Origin: an uncultured Lentisphaeria bacterium
Lineage (GTDB): Bacteria > Verrucomicrobiota > Lentisphaeria > Oligosphaerales > Oligosphaeraceae
Assembly: GCA_934661755.1 (NCBI GenBank)
Contig: CAKUJM010000022.1
Location: 1-48,322 of the forward strand
Length of the DNA: 48,322 bases
Direction of reading: 5' to 3'
The notes beneath the pieces are model-generated. The model was given only the letters and a program-made list of their open reading frames with translations, did not search any database and was not told where the DNA came from. The first letter of the stretch is position 1; each line of letters starts with the position of its first letter. Of this stretch, positions 24,849-33,402 are shown piece after piece. The translations under genes were made by a program, and so were the position numbers.

Positions 24849-25724
24849 ATGGGCATGCGGATGCGCAAATACCAGGGGCTGGGCAACGACTACCTGGTCA
24901 TCCTCTCCGAAGGGCTTTCTTCCCCGGCGCGGATTGATCCGCGCCAGGTGTCGCGGATCTGCCAGCCGCATTACGGGCTGGGGGCCGACGGCATCCTCTA
25001 CGGGCCATATTGGCCATCGGATCCATTTTTCCGGCAATTGGGGTATGGCGATGCGCTTTGTGCCTTCCGGGTGCTCAATCCGGATGGCAGCGAGGCGGAG
25101 AAAAGCGGCAATGGCGTGCGGATCTTCGCGCGGTATCTGTATGACTGCGGGAAGGTCCGGCTTCATGAGGACTTTGTCCTGGCCACCATCGGCGGTGCGA
25201 TCCGCTGCCGGGTGGATGATCCGGAGGACGCGATCCATGCGGAGATGGGCCGCATCTCATTCGACAGCACCCGGATTCCGGTGGCCGGGCCGCCCCGCGA
25301 GGTGATTCGGGAGAAGCTTGCCGTGGGGGGCGTGGAGCTGGAGTTCTGCGCCGCCACCATCGGCAATCCGCACTGCGTGGTCATTGATCCGCCGGGAGGC
25401 GTCAATCGCGATGCCGCAATGCGTCTGGGGCCGTTGCTGGAACGCCATCCGCTATTCCCCAACCGCACCAATGTGCAGTTCATCTGCAGGCGGGATGAGC
25501 ATGGCATCCAGGCGGAAATATATGAACGCGGCGCGGGGTATACCCTGGCCAGCGGCACCAGCTCATGCGCGTGCGCGGCTACCGCCATCCGCATCGGCTG
25601 GTGCAAGAGCCCGGTGACCGTGCATATGCCTGGCGGACCGCTCACGATCGATATGGATTCCGGCTGGCGGGCCAGCCAGTGCGGACCGGTGCGCCGGGTC
25701 TACGACGCCGAATGCTGGCAGTGA
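24849..25724 (+). CDS. dapF: DapF-family epimerase with Ser at both catalytic Cys positions
   Basis: 291 residues, normal for diaminopimelate epimerase, which interconverts LL- and meso-diaminopimelate for lysine and peptidoglycan synthesis. Fold motifs are KYQGLGNDYLVI, GLGADGIL, FRVLNPDGSEAEKSGNGVRIFARY, TIGNPHCVV and ERGAGYTLASGTSSCACAATA. In characterised DapF the acid/base pair are cysteines in CGNG and CGTG. Here they are Ser86 (SGNG) and Ser235 (SGTS), confirmed at the codons (AGC and AGC). Start codons at 24849, 24855 and 24861 are all possible. I have an impression that related SGNG/SGTS homologues exist in other phyla but cannot verify it. It may be a variant DapF or a different isomerase. 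Confidence 0.88.
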   Translation: MGMRMRKYQGLGNDYLVILSEGLSSPARIDPRQVSRICQPHYGLGADGILYGPYWPSDPFFRQLGYGDALCAFRVLNPDGSEAEKSGNGVRIFARYLYDCGKVRLHEDFVLATIGGAIRCRVDDPEDAIHAEMGRISFDSTRIPVAGPPREVIREKLAVGGVELEFCAATIGNPHCVVIDPPGGVNRDAAMRLGPLLERHPLFPNRTNVQFICRRDEHGIQAEIYERGAGYTLASGTSSCACAATAIRIGWCKSPVTVHMPGGPLTIDMDSGWRASQCGPVRRVYDAECWQ

Positions 25725-25872
25725 CGCGCATCGGCCGTTGCCGGAGAAAAAAAGGCAGCCATTGGATTTCCCATGGCGCGTGGATGCGTGGATATTGGCG
25801 CACCCGCCATGTTGTCCGGGAGCGCATGCCGCCAATCCATGGATGGCAGACGCTCCCCCGGGGATTGTGCGC

Positions 25873-26922
25873 CTATAGGCAGCGGCCGTTTTTGCGGCTG
25901 GGGCAGTCGCTGCCGGCGGGGGCGGCCCTGCCGGTGCAGCGGTAGCAGATTTCGTTGGCCAGCGGCCGCCCGCCGAAGAAATCATCCAGGTTCCCGAGGG
26001 TGGTCATGGCGATATTCTCCAGCGCTTCGCGGGTCAGGAAGGCCTGGTGCGAGGTGACAATGACATTCGGCAGCGACACCAGCAGCGACAGGGTCTCGTC
26101 CTGCCTGGTCACATTGGATTTGTCCTCATAGAACCACTCGCTTTCCTCCTCGTATACATCCAATCCCGCGCCGCCGGCCTTTCCGGAGCGCAGCGCCGCC
26201 AGCAATGCGGGGGTGTCGATCAGCCCGCCGCGCGAAGTGTTGATGATATAGACTCCGTCCTTCATTTTCGCCAGCGAGCCGGCGTTGATCAGGTGAGCGG
26301 TTTCCGGCAGGAGCGGGCAATGCAGTGAAATGACATCGGAGCGGGACAGCAGGGTGTCCAGATCCACGTACTTGAGGCCATCGCCGTCTTTGGGGAACAG
26401 GTCGTAGGCCAGCACCTCCATGCCCAGTCCCAGGCAGATATTGCTGAAGCATCGTCCGATCTTGCCCAGGCCGACAATGCCGGCGGTCTTGCCGTGCAGG
26501 TCGAATCCGGTCAGCCCCGCCAGGGAGAAATTGTAGTCACGGGTGCGGGCGGCGGCCTTGTGGAGATGCCGGTTCAGGGTCAGGAGCAATGCGGCCGCGT
26601 GCTCGGCCACCGCATAGGGCGAATAGGCCGGAACGCGCACTACGGTCAGGCGGTGGCGGTATGCCGCCTGGAAATCCACGTTGTTGTATCCGGCGCAGCG
26701 CAGCGCCAGCACGCGGATGCCCAGCGCGGCCAGCTTGGCGATGGTGTCTTCGGTGACTTCTGAATTCACGAAGGCGCACACGGCGTCGCAACCGTCCGCC
26801 AGGATTGCGGTGCTGGCAGTCAGCCGGGTGTCGAAATAGCAGATGTCATACCGGCCGCCGTTGGCGGCGTCAAAGCTGTCCCGGTCATACGGCTTGGCGT
26901 CAAAAAAGGCGATCTTCCTCAT
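25873..26922 (-). CDS. ldhA: D-lactate dehydrogenase (2-hydroxyacid dehydrogenase)
   Basis: 349 residues. It reduces pyruvate to D-lactate with NADH, a fermentation end step. A GGAGA site precedes the ATG. The catalytic pieces are LRCAGYNNVDF (Arg region), the NAD loop in GIVGLGKIGRCF, YDLFP, the Asp/Glu region INTSRGGLIDTPALL and LDVYEEESEWFYED, and the His in TSHQAFLTREAL. The S/R-E-W-F-Y-E-D stretch is typical of fermentative LdhA. The C-terminus adds a Cys-rich segment (CYRC...CPSRKNGRC) beyond the core that could bind metal. It starts 37 bases after the GH2 gene on the same strand. Confidence 0.92.
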   Translation of the reverse strand: MRKIAFFDAKPYDRDSFDAANGGRYDICYFDTRLTASTAILADGCDAVCAFVNSEVTEDTIAKLAALGIRVLALRCAGYNNVDFQAAYRHRLTVVRVPAYSPYAVAEHAAALLLTLNRHLHKAAARTRDYNFSLAGLTGFDLHGKTAGIVGLGKIGRCFSNICLGLGMEVLAYDLFPKDGDGLKYVDLDTLLSRSDVISLHCPLLPETAHLINAGSLAKMKDGVYIINTSRGGLIDTPALLAALRSGKAGGAGLDVYEEESEWFYEDKSNVTRQDETLSLLVSLPNVIVTSHQAFLTREALENIAMTTLGNLDDFFGGRPLANEICYRCTGRAAPAGSDCPSRKNGRCL

Positions 26923-26959
26923 TTTGGCAGTCTCCGTTTTTCGGTGTGTGGGTGTGTCG

Positions 26960-29263
26960 TCATTGTGCCTGGTTGGCGATGATCAGCCGGTGCCAGGCGC
27001 GGTATTGCTGCAGGTCGTAGGGCGCGTTGCCGCAGACATAGTGGTTGCCGTGCTTCTTGCCGTCGATTTCCCAGCGCAGCAGCAGCAGCTGATGCTGCGG
27101 GCAGCCGTTGGGGATTTGCATCTGGCCGACGGTGGTGGCCGGCGAATTGGCCGGCAGGCTGAACGTCCCCTGGAGCAGGGTCTTGCCGTCGGCGGCGGTG
27201 ATCTTGAATGATCCGTCCACCGGAGCCATGCGGTCATTGACGGCACGGATGGCGAAGATGCGGCAGGTCGGGGTCTCGACCGGCTCGGCGCAGCACAGCA
27301 GGGTGTCCTGCTGGGAGCACTTGACGTAGTCGTAGGCCGCCTTCCTTTCGCCGTAGTAGTCCACAATCGCATCGGAGAACTGCGGCCAGCAGTCGATGAC
27401 ATTCCACCAGATCAATCCGCTTCGCTGCGGCTTTCTCATCCGGAAGGACTCGATCATGAACTTCAGGCCCTCGGCCTGGACAAATTGCGAGGCATCGACA
27501 AAGTCCTCGAGGGTAGATTGTTCTCCGAAGCCATTGCGCACCAGGTTGTACATCAGCTCCAGCCGATAGGAGTAGGCGCCGTCCGGAAGGCTGAAGGGCT
27601 GGGTGCAGTGGCAGAACCAGTCGCGGTGGTCGTGATGCAATGCCACGGCATCCGGGGGCAGGAATTTTTTCATGCTCTCGATCGACGGCATGCCGTGGTA
27701 TCCCATCTCGGAGGCGAAGACCGCCCGGTGGTTGCGGTAATAGTCGCTTTTCCAGAAATTGCGCGGTCCCCACAGATGCTGTTCGGGTGAATGGGCGTCG
27801 CCGACGCCATCGGCCCACAGTTCGTCAGTGACGTATGGCGAGCTGGGCAGGTAGTCGCGGTAGGGGTCCTCCTGGGCGACGGCACGGGGGAGGACCTCGC
27901 GGGTGACGCGGTTATAGGACGGCAGCAGCCGTTTGTCGCCGCCGCCCCACCATCCCAGGGCGATGTCGCATTCATTGTCTCCGGCCCACAGCGCCAGCGA
28001 CGGGTGTTGGCGGAGGCGCCTGATCACCGCCGTCGCCTCGTCGGCGACCTGCCGCAGGAAGTCGTCGGTCATCGGCGGGCATTCGCAGCCGATCATGAAG
28101 TCCTGCCAGACCAGGATGCCGCGGCGGTCGCATTCGTCATAGAATCCGTCTTCCTCGTATACTCCGCCGCCCCAGATCCGGATCATGTTGCAATTCAGGT
28201 CGCTCCACATTGCCAGGTTCCGGATGGCGCGGCCGCGTTCCTCGCCGTGCAGCGCCACGTCCGGAACGTGGTTGGAGCCATGGATGAAGATCGGCTGGCC
28301 ATTGACGATGAAATGGAAGCGGCCATTGCCATGGCGGTCCACAGATTCGGTGCGGTCGAGCTTGACGGTGCGCACTCCGCAATTGAACTTATGCACGGCC
28401 AGCAGGTCGTCATTGCGTTTGAGGATCAGCTCGCATTCATAGATCGGCTGTTTGCCGCTGCCCATCGGCCACCATAATTGCGGGTCGGGAAGCTGGAAGC
28501 TGTGCAGTCCGGCGCAGAACCGCGGCGTGAAGTTGGTGGAGAAGCACTGGCTGCCGCAGCGCATGGTCAGCCTCGCCCACAGGTCGTCGAATGGCTCGTT
28601 TTCCGGCAGCCGGAATTGCCAATGCAGGGCCATGTCGGCATGTCCGAGGCGCAATCCGGTGGTGTGCAGGTAGCTGTATTCCCAGCGCCGTGCGGGGACG
28701 CTGTGCAGCTCCACCGGTCGCCACAACCCCGCGCCGACCAGCCGCGGGGCGATATCCCAGCCGAAGGAGTGCCTGGCCTTGCGCAGATAGAGCGACTCGA
28801 AATTGTAGGCCAGTGCCGCCACCTGCGGCGGGTAGGCGAATGCGCGGGCGGCGTTGATCGCCGAGGTGATGTCCACCCGCAGCTCGTTGTCGTCGTCATG
28901 GCGCAGCACGCCCCGCGGAAGAATGAATTTCCTGGCGATGAACATATTGCGGCTGCTTCCCAGCGGATGTCCGTTGAGCGTGGCCTGCGCCACGGTGTCG
29001 ATGCCGCCGAATTCCAGCTCCAGGGTCTCGTCGGGCGCGGTGTTCTTCGGCAGCCGGAAGGTGGTGCGGTAGTGCCAGTCGGTGTATTCATACGGCCGCA
29101 GTTCATCGCAGTTGTGCCCGAAATAGGGGTCGCCGACAAGTCCGGCGCGATGCAGGTCGCCGATGACATTGCCGGGGACCTGTGCGGGGATGCAGTATTT
29201 CTGGTGGCGGACCGGGTCGGTGAACTCCAAAGTCCAGTTGGCGTCGAGGATGATGGTTTTCAT
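26960..29263 (-). CDS. glycoside hydrolase family 2 (beta-mannosidase-like)
   Basis: 767 residues from MKTIILDANWTLEF; the ~23 residues upstream are basic and lack a signal, so a cytoplasmic enzyme is likely. The jelly-roll sugar-binding domain (about 1-175; WHYRTTFRLPKN, FGGIDTVAQATLNG) precedes an Ig-like domain and the TIM barrel. The acid/base Glu is E431 (AGDNECD) and the nucleophile is E519 (ASEMGYHG). IRIWGGGVYEEDGFYDECDRRGILVWQDFM is the mannosidase-type motif that distinguishes this branch from beta-galactosidases. A C-terminal beta domain ends the protein. Substrate is inferred as a beta-mannoside or related glycan. Divergent from a ROK kinase 125 bases away. Confidence 0.9.
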   Translation of the reverse strand: MKTIILDANWTLEFTDPVRHQKYCIPAQVPGNVIGDLHRAGLVGDPYFGHNCDELRPYEYTDWHYRTTFRLPKNTAPDETLELEFGGIDTVAQATLNGHPLGSSRNMFIARKFILPRGVLRHDDDNELRVDITSAINAARAFAYPPQVAALAYNFESLYLRKARHSFGWDIAPRLVGAGLWRPVELHSVPARRWEYSYLHTTGLRLGHADMALHWQFRLPENEPFDDLWARLTMRCGSQCFSTNFTPRFCAGLHSFQLPDPQLWWPMGSGKQPIYECELILKRNDDLLAVHKFNCGVRTVKLDRTESVDRHGNGRFHFIVNGQPIFIHGSNHVPDVALHGEERGRAIRNLAMWSDLNCNMIRIWGGGVYEEDGFYDECDRRGILVWQDFMIGCECPPMTDDFLRQVADEATAVIRRLRQHPSLALWAGDNECDIALGWWGGGDKRLLPSYNRVTREVLPRAVAQEDPYRDYLPSSPYVTDELWADGVGDAHSPEQHLWGPRNFWKSDYYRNHRAVFASEMGYHGMPSIESMKKFLPPDAVALHHDHRDWFCHCTQPFSLPDGAYSYRLELMYNLVRNGFGEQSTLEDFVDASQFVQAEGLKFMIESFRMRKPQRSGLIWWNVIDCWPQFSDAIVDYYGERKAAYDYVKCSQQDTLLCCAEPVETPTCRIFAIRAVNDRMAPVDGSFKITAADGKTLLQGTFSLPANSPATTVGQMQIPNGCPQHQLLLLRWEIDGKKHGNHYVCGNAPYDLQQYRAWHRLIIANQAQ

Positions 29264-29388
29264 GGATTTGCGGGGCGTCGCACCGTTTTTTTTTCTCCGT
29301 TCTGGCGCAGGGATCTCCTGATTTGGTTTCATTCAGGGGGCGGCGGCATGGGGTGCAGACTGCGAATTGCGCATTACTTTAACGCACC

Positions 29389-30369
29389 ATGAAGAACTTT
29401 TATCTTGGATTTGACATCGGCGGGACAAAATCCACCGCCATTCTGGGTGTTGCCGAGGCTGCGGACGGCGCCGACCTCAAGCCGCATGCGCATCGGCTCT
29501 GGCCGACTGGCGGGCTTTCGCCGTTGCAGTGCATTGAGAAATTCGCGCAGTCGTCGGAGGCGATGTTGTCGGAGGCGGGCGCCGCCATCGATGACGTGCG
29601 GGGAATTGGCATTGCCTGTGGCGGCCCGTTGGACAGCCAGGCGGGCATCATCCAGTCGCCGCCGAATCTTCCCGGCTGGGACGACATCCATGTCGTGGAG
29701 ACGCTGCGCGGTTTTTTCCCGCGCTGCCGTCACATCCAGCTGGAGAACGACGCCAATGCGGACGCGGTGGCGGAATGGCGATGGGGGGCGGGGCGTGGCA
29801 CCCGCAATATGGTTTTCATCACCTTTGGCACCGGGTGCGGCGCCGGGTTGATATTGGACGGCCGGCTCTATGGCGGTACCAACGGCAATGCCGGCGAATG
29901 CGGGCACATGCGTCTGACGCCCTTCGGCCCGCCGGGCTATGGCAAGGCCGGTTCCATGGAGGGCTATTGTTCCGGCGGCGGCATTGCCAAGCTGGGGCTG
30001 TTGCGCATCCAGGAGCGGCTCCAGTCGGGCGGGATGGTTCCGTGGTATGATCCGGAGCGGCCGCCGACTGCCCGGGACATTGCCGTGGCGGCAGATTCCG
30101 GCGACGAGCTGGCGCGTGCGATCTATGCCGAATGCGGCACCCGGCTGGGAGAGGGCCTGGCCCTCATGGTGGATCTGCTCAATCCCGAGGCGATCGTGAT
30201 TGGCAGCATCTTCGAGCGGTCGGAGAAGCTGTTGCGCCCGGCGATGGCCGCCGCATTGCGGCGGGAGGCGCTGCCGCAGGCGGAACGCGTCTGCCGGGTG
30301 CTGCCCGCGGCATTGGGCGACCAGCTGGGATTCTACGCATCCCTGGCCTTGGCGGTGGGCGGCGAGTAG
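29389..30369 (+). CDS. ROK-family sugar kinase
   Basis: 326 residues. ROK proteins phosphorylate hexoses such as glucose, N-acetylglucosamine or N-acetylmannosamine. The phosphate loop is LGFDIGGTKSTA and the catalytic Asp lies in QLENDANADAVAEW. The sugar/ATP segment is FGTGCGAGLILDGRLYGGTNGNAGECGHM. The zinc motif of most ROK proteins (CxCGxxGCxE) is replaced by PGYGKAGSME, so all three cysteines are absent while the Glu remains. No DNA-binding domain is present, so it is a kinase, not a repressor. It diverges from the GH2 gene, suggesting that the two handle sequential steps of one sugar. Confidence 0.9.
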   Translation: MKNFYLGFDIGGTKSTAILGVAEAADGADLKPHAHRLWPTGGLSPLQCIEKFAQSSEAMLSEAGAAIDDVRGIGIACGGPLDSQAGIIQSPPNLPGWDDIHVVETLRGFFPRCRHIQLENDANADAVAEWRWGAGRGTRNMVFITFGTGCGAGLILDGRLYGGTNGNAGECGHMRLTPFGPPGYGKAGSMEGYCSGGGIAKLGLLRIQERLQSGGMVPWYDPERPPTARDIAVAADSGDELARAIYAECGTRLGEGLALMVDLLNPEAIVIGSIFERSEKLLRPAMAAALRREALPQAERVCRVLPAALGDQLGFYASLALAVGGE

Positions 30370-30411
30370 GGGCGGGCTTTGCCTCAACCGGGGGCGGAGA
30401 GGCCATCCGCG

Positions 30412-31494
30412 TCACTCCGACGCCACCCGTTCCAGGATGGCGTCGGCGGCCTCGCCGGGGGTGATGCCTTGCGGGCATGGCCCCTCGCCGGGAAGCCGCG
30501 GACAGATCCGCCTGAAGCAGGGCGCCTGCGGGCATTTTGACTGGATTATGCGATGGCGTCCCGGCGGCCCGTACGGGCCGGTCAGTTCGGCGCTGGTGGC
30601 GCCGAAGCAGGCGACGCATGGCGTTCCCAAGGCCGCGGCAATATGCATCGGGCCGCTGTCATTGGTCAATAGCGCCGTCGAGCGCGCCAGCAGCGCGGTG
30701 AGCGTCCCCAGGTCGGTCAGCCCCGCGAGGTTGTGCAGCCGGGGCAGCGCGGCCTGGCTTACGACGTCTTCGGCACGGCTGCGTTCGCCGGCTCCGCCCA
30801 GCAGCCACATTGTCATCCGGGGGCGTTTTTCGGCGACCAGCCGCAGGGTCTTGGCGAAGAACTCCGTCGGCCAGGATTTGCTTTCCCATCGGGATGAGCA
30901 TCCCACTGCCAGCAGCGGCGCATTGGCGGGGATGCCCAGGCGTTCGAGCAGTTCGTCCGCGGCGTTGTCCCAGGCCGCGGGAATTGCCAGCCGGGCTTCC
31001 GGCATCGCGGCGGGGGGATTGAAGCCCATGGACTCCATTGCGGAACGCGCCAGGTAGAGATTCTTTTCGGCGGCATGGCTGATCTCCGGCGGGCAATCCA
31101 CCCGGGTGGTATAGAAATATCTTGCGCCTTCGCGCGAATGCCCGAAGCCGAAGCGCAATGGCGTGCGGGTGAAGCCGGCCATCAGGCCGCTGCGCAGCAG
31201 CCCCTGGAAGTCTATGGCCGCATCATATTCATCGCGCCGCAACTCGTGCAGGAACTGCCGGATGAATCCCGGCTTGAAGAGGCTGAGATGCTGGCGGGGG
31301 AAATGGATGACGCGGTGCAGGTGGGGGAACAGCTCGACCATCTGCGCCAAGGCGTCGTTGGCCACCCAGTCCAGCCGGACATCCGGGATCGTCGCATGGA
31401 TGAGCGCGGCGGCGGGGAAGGTGTGGACGATGTCGCCCAGGCTGCTAGGTTTGATGATCAGGATCCGCAATGGCGTCTGCCGCATTCGCCGCAT
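30412..31494 (-). CDS. GT9 lipopolysaccharide heptosyltransferase
   Basis: 360 residues. GT9 enzymes transfer heptose (or a related sugar) to the LPS core at the inner membrane face. The start motif ILIIKPSSLGDIVHTFPAA is typical. AVGCSSRWESKSWPTEFFA is the nucleotide-sugar region, and TALLTNDSGPMHIAAALGTPCVACFGATSAELTGPYGP is the family donor-binding motif. A Cys-rich C-terminus (CPQAPCFRRICPRLPGEGPC) is also seen in this family. Starts at 31494 or 31485 are possible; 31494 lies 7 bases after lptE. Last gene of the BamD-like, LptE, GT9 unit. Confidence 0.93.
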   Translation of the reverse strand: MRRMRQTPLRILIIKPSSLGDIVHTFPAAALIHATIPDVRLDWVANDALAQMVELFPHLHRVIHFPRQHLSLFKPGFIRQFLHELRRDEYDAAIDFQGLLRSGLMAGFTRTPLRFGFGHSREGARYFYTTRVDCPPEISHAAEKNLYLARSAMESMGFNPPAAMPEARLAIPAAWDNAADELLERLGIPANAPLLAVGCSSRWESKSWPTEFFAKTLRLVAEKRPRMTMWLLGGAGERSRAEDVVSQAALPRLHNLAGLTDLGTLTALLARSTALLTNDSGPMHIAAALGTPCVACFGATSAELTGPYGPPGRHRIIQSKCPQAPCFRRICPRLPGEGPCPQGITPGEAADAILERVASE

Positions 31495-31501
31495 CGACGG
31501 G

Positions 31502-32050
31502 CTATTGATTGAATTCGGTGATTGCCGCCGCCAGTTTTTCCGCGGCGTCGGCGGCCAGCTGGCGCAGTGCGGCCTGCAATGGGAGGTCATGGTCCGGCAT
31601 CATCGGCACATCGGCGTTGGCGGTGACGGTGCCATGGATTTCCTCCATGCCTGGATAGAGGATGATGGTGTGGCTGATTTTCGCGGTCAGCCGGAACAGC
31701 ACCGTCTGATAGGCGTCGCCGTCATCCTTGCGGTCGACGGTGTCGCGCATCTGTGCCCGTGCCAGGCTTCTTTGCTCCAGCGACTCGATTTTCAGCTCGA
31801 CGACCAGCCCGGCATTGTCGATGGACACCACATCGATCGACGGGGTGTTCTCCAGTCGTGCGGCCAGCGCGTTCCTGACCAGCGGGTCCAGCCGTGGCTC
31901 CGAGGTGGCGTTGAGGATCTGCCCGATGGCGATCCTGCGATAGGCCGGCGGCAGGGTGCTGCCCGCGAAGCGATAGGGCATGCATCCGCACAGCAGCAAC
32001 AACGCCAGCGCCGCAATGGCGGCGGATGTGGTCATGGCGGCGGGCCTCAT
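31502..32050 (-). CDS. lptE: LPS-assembly lipoprotein LptE
   Basis: 182 residues, normal for LptE, which plugs the LptD pore and delivers LPS to the outer leaflet. The lipobox is LLLLCGC, so the protein is a lipoprotein with the lipidated Cys near residue 23. Family-like segments are LPPAYRRIAIGQILNATSEP, LDPLVRNALAARLENTP and LVVELKIESLEQR. The start at 32050 overlaps the upstream BamD-like stop as ATGA. The neighbouring GT9 and BamD-like genes support an outer-membrane biogenesis role. Confidence 0.85.
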   Translation of the reverse strand: MRPAAMTTSAAIAALALLLLCGCMPYRFAGSTLPPAYRRIAIGQILNATSEPRLDPLVRNALAARLENTPSIDVVSIDNAGLVVELKIESLEQRSLARAQMRDTVDRKDDGDAYQTVLFRLTAKISHTIILYPGMEEIHGTVTANADVPMMPDHDLPLQAALRQLAADAAEKLAAAITEFNQ

Positions 32051-32964
32051 TTTGCGTTTTCCTCCATGGGCGGCAGCTTTTCCAGCAGCGCCCGGGCTTC
32101 CGCCGCCTGGCTGGCATCCGGGTAGTCGCGCAGCAGGTCGTGCAGGTATCGCCGCGACACTGCAGGGCGGTAATGGTATTTGTTCATGTAGAAGACCGCC
32201 TTGTCCAGCAGCTGTGCGGCGCACATCTCCCCGCCGATGCGGATGATCTCCTCGGCCTCCGGGCGGCGCGGGTCGGACTGCGGGGCCAGCTGCAGGAAGC
32301 TGCGGGCCTCGCGCATCGCCGCACGGATGCGCTGGCCATCGCCATCGCCCTTTTTGGCCAGCAGCACCAGCAGCTTCCCCAGCCGCAGCCGCACGTCGGG
32401 ATTTTCCGGCGACAGCTTGATGGTCTCCTGGCATAGCTTCACCGCATCCTCGTAGTGTTCGCGTGATTGCAGCTTGTCCGCCAGCACCAGGCGATCATTG
32501 AGCGACAGGTTGATGGACGGCTGGTATTTTATGACCATCCGATACAGCTCGATGGCGGCGTCCGGGTCGGAGATTCCCAGGAAGGTCCCCTCGCCCCGCC
32601 AGAAGAGGTCGGACAGCTCGCGGAGCTGTTCAACGACCTCTTCCACCGGGATATGGAAGAGGTAGGAATTGAGCAGTTTCAGGTAGGCCTGGCGGGCCTT
32701 GTGGGCTTTTTTTGCCCGCAGGTAGCATTGCGCCTGCTGCAGATAGTATCCCGCCGCCTTCTGCTGGTCGCGCTGATTGGCGGCGGCCTTGCCGTAGAGC
32801 GCGGCTGCCGCCGCGAAGTCCCCGTCGTTGATTTTTTCCTCAGCCAGCCGCAGCTGCGCCCGTTCCTGGCTGAAGCGCTCGAAGTTCTCCAGCGCCCCCG
32901 GTGAACAGTACGTGATTCCGCATGCGGCGGCCAGGATTGTCAGGATATTGCGGATGAAGGTCAT
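32047..32964 (-). CDS. BamD-like TPR envelope protein
   Basis: 305 residues from MTFIRNILTILAAACGITYC, which looks like a signal or membrane anchor with a Cys-containing cleavage region (a lipobox is possible but not canonical). The rest is a run of TPR-like helix pairs: KINDGDFAAAAALYGKAAANQ, GYYLQQAQCYLRAKKAHKARQAYLKLL, AIELYRMVIKYQPSI and REHYEDAVKLCQETIKLSPENPDVRLRLGKLL. YHYRPAVSRRYLHDLLRDYPDASQAAEARALLEKL at the end is strongly BamD/YfiO-like (cf. 'yYrpAi.r...il.dYP.s..aeeA...L'). Translationally coupled to lptE. Likely periplasmic and involved in outer-membrane assembly. Confidence 0.8.
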   Translation of the reverse strand: MTFIRNILTILAAACGITYCSPGALENFERFSQERAQLRLAEEKINDGDFAAAAALYGKAAANQRDQQKAAGYYLQQAQCYLRAKKAHKARQAYLKLLNSYLFHIPVEEVVEQLRELSDLFWRGEGTFLGISDPDAAIELYRMVIKYQPSINLSLNDRLVLADKLQSREHYEDAVKLCQETIKLSPENPDVRLRLGKLLVLLAKKGDGDGQRIRAAMREARSFLQLAPQSDPRRPEAEEIIRIGGEMCAAQLLDKAVFYMNKYHYRPAVSRRYLHDLLRDYPDASQAAEARALLEKLPPMEENAK

Positions 32965-33182
32965 GGTGTGAGGAAAAAACATATGGCAGTGGGGATGGCG
33001 GCTTGACGGATTCGCGCCATAAGATAATCCCTGAATGGAGTGAAGTGGAGCCGGTTGCGCCATAATTTCGCCATTTTTCGGCCAATTGCGTTTCCGGCGT
33101 GCGCACCCGTTTTCCCGACTCCCTGGGGTGCGGCAAATCCCCGGTTTCCGCGGCCCCGGCCGCCGCGGACGGCAGTGCAATC

Positions 33183-33221
33183 AAAAAAAAGCCCCCTGCG
33201 CAATTTGGAGCGACAGGGGGC
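33183..33221 (-). terminator. factor-independent terminator after tRNA-Tyr
   Basis: On the minus strand GCCCCCTG and CAGGGGGC (ends 33221 and 33191) form an 8-bp GC stem with a ~15-nt loop that has further short pairing, followed by eight T (33190 to 33183). It lies 10 bases past the CCA end of tRNA-Tyr, a canonical intrinsic terminator. Confidence 0.9.
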
Positions 33222-33230
33222 TTCAAGCGG

Positions 33231-33315
33231 TGGTGGTAGGTCGTGGATTCGAACCACGGAAAGCATAGCTAGCAGATTTACAGTCTGCCCCCGTTGGCCA
33301 CTTGGGTAACCTACC
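33231..33315 (-). tRNA. tRNA-Tyr (anticodon GTA)
   Basis: 85 nt including an encoded CCA end. Acceptor arms GGTAGGT and ACCTACC pair fully with discriminator A. The anticodon stem GCAGA/TCTGC carries the loop CTGTAAA with GTA. A long variable arm marks a class II tRNA, and the T-arm is CGTGG-TTCGAAT-CCACG. Transcribed on the minus strand with a strong terminator 10 bases downstream. Confidence 0.96.
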
Positions 33316-33402
33316 ATCAAAAGCCGGTATTTTGGAAATGCACCATAAGATATATTCTTTTTCCGGCATTGCAAATCGCCATGCCGAAAAAGTGCCAAAA
33401 TT

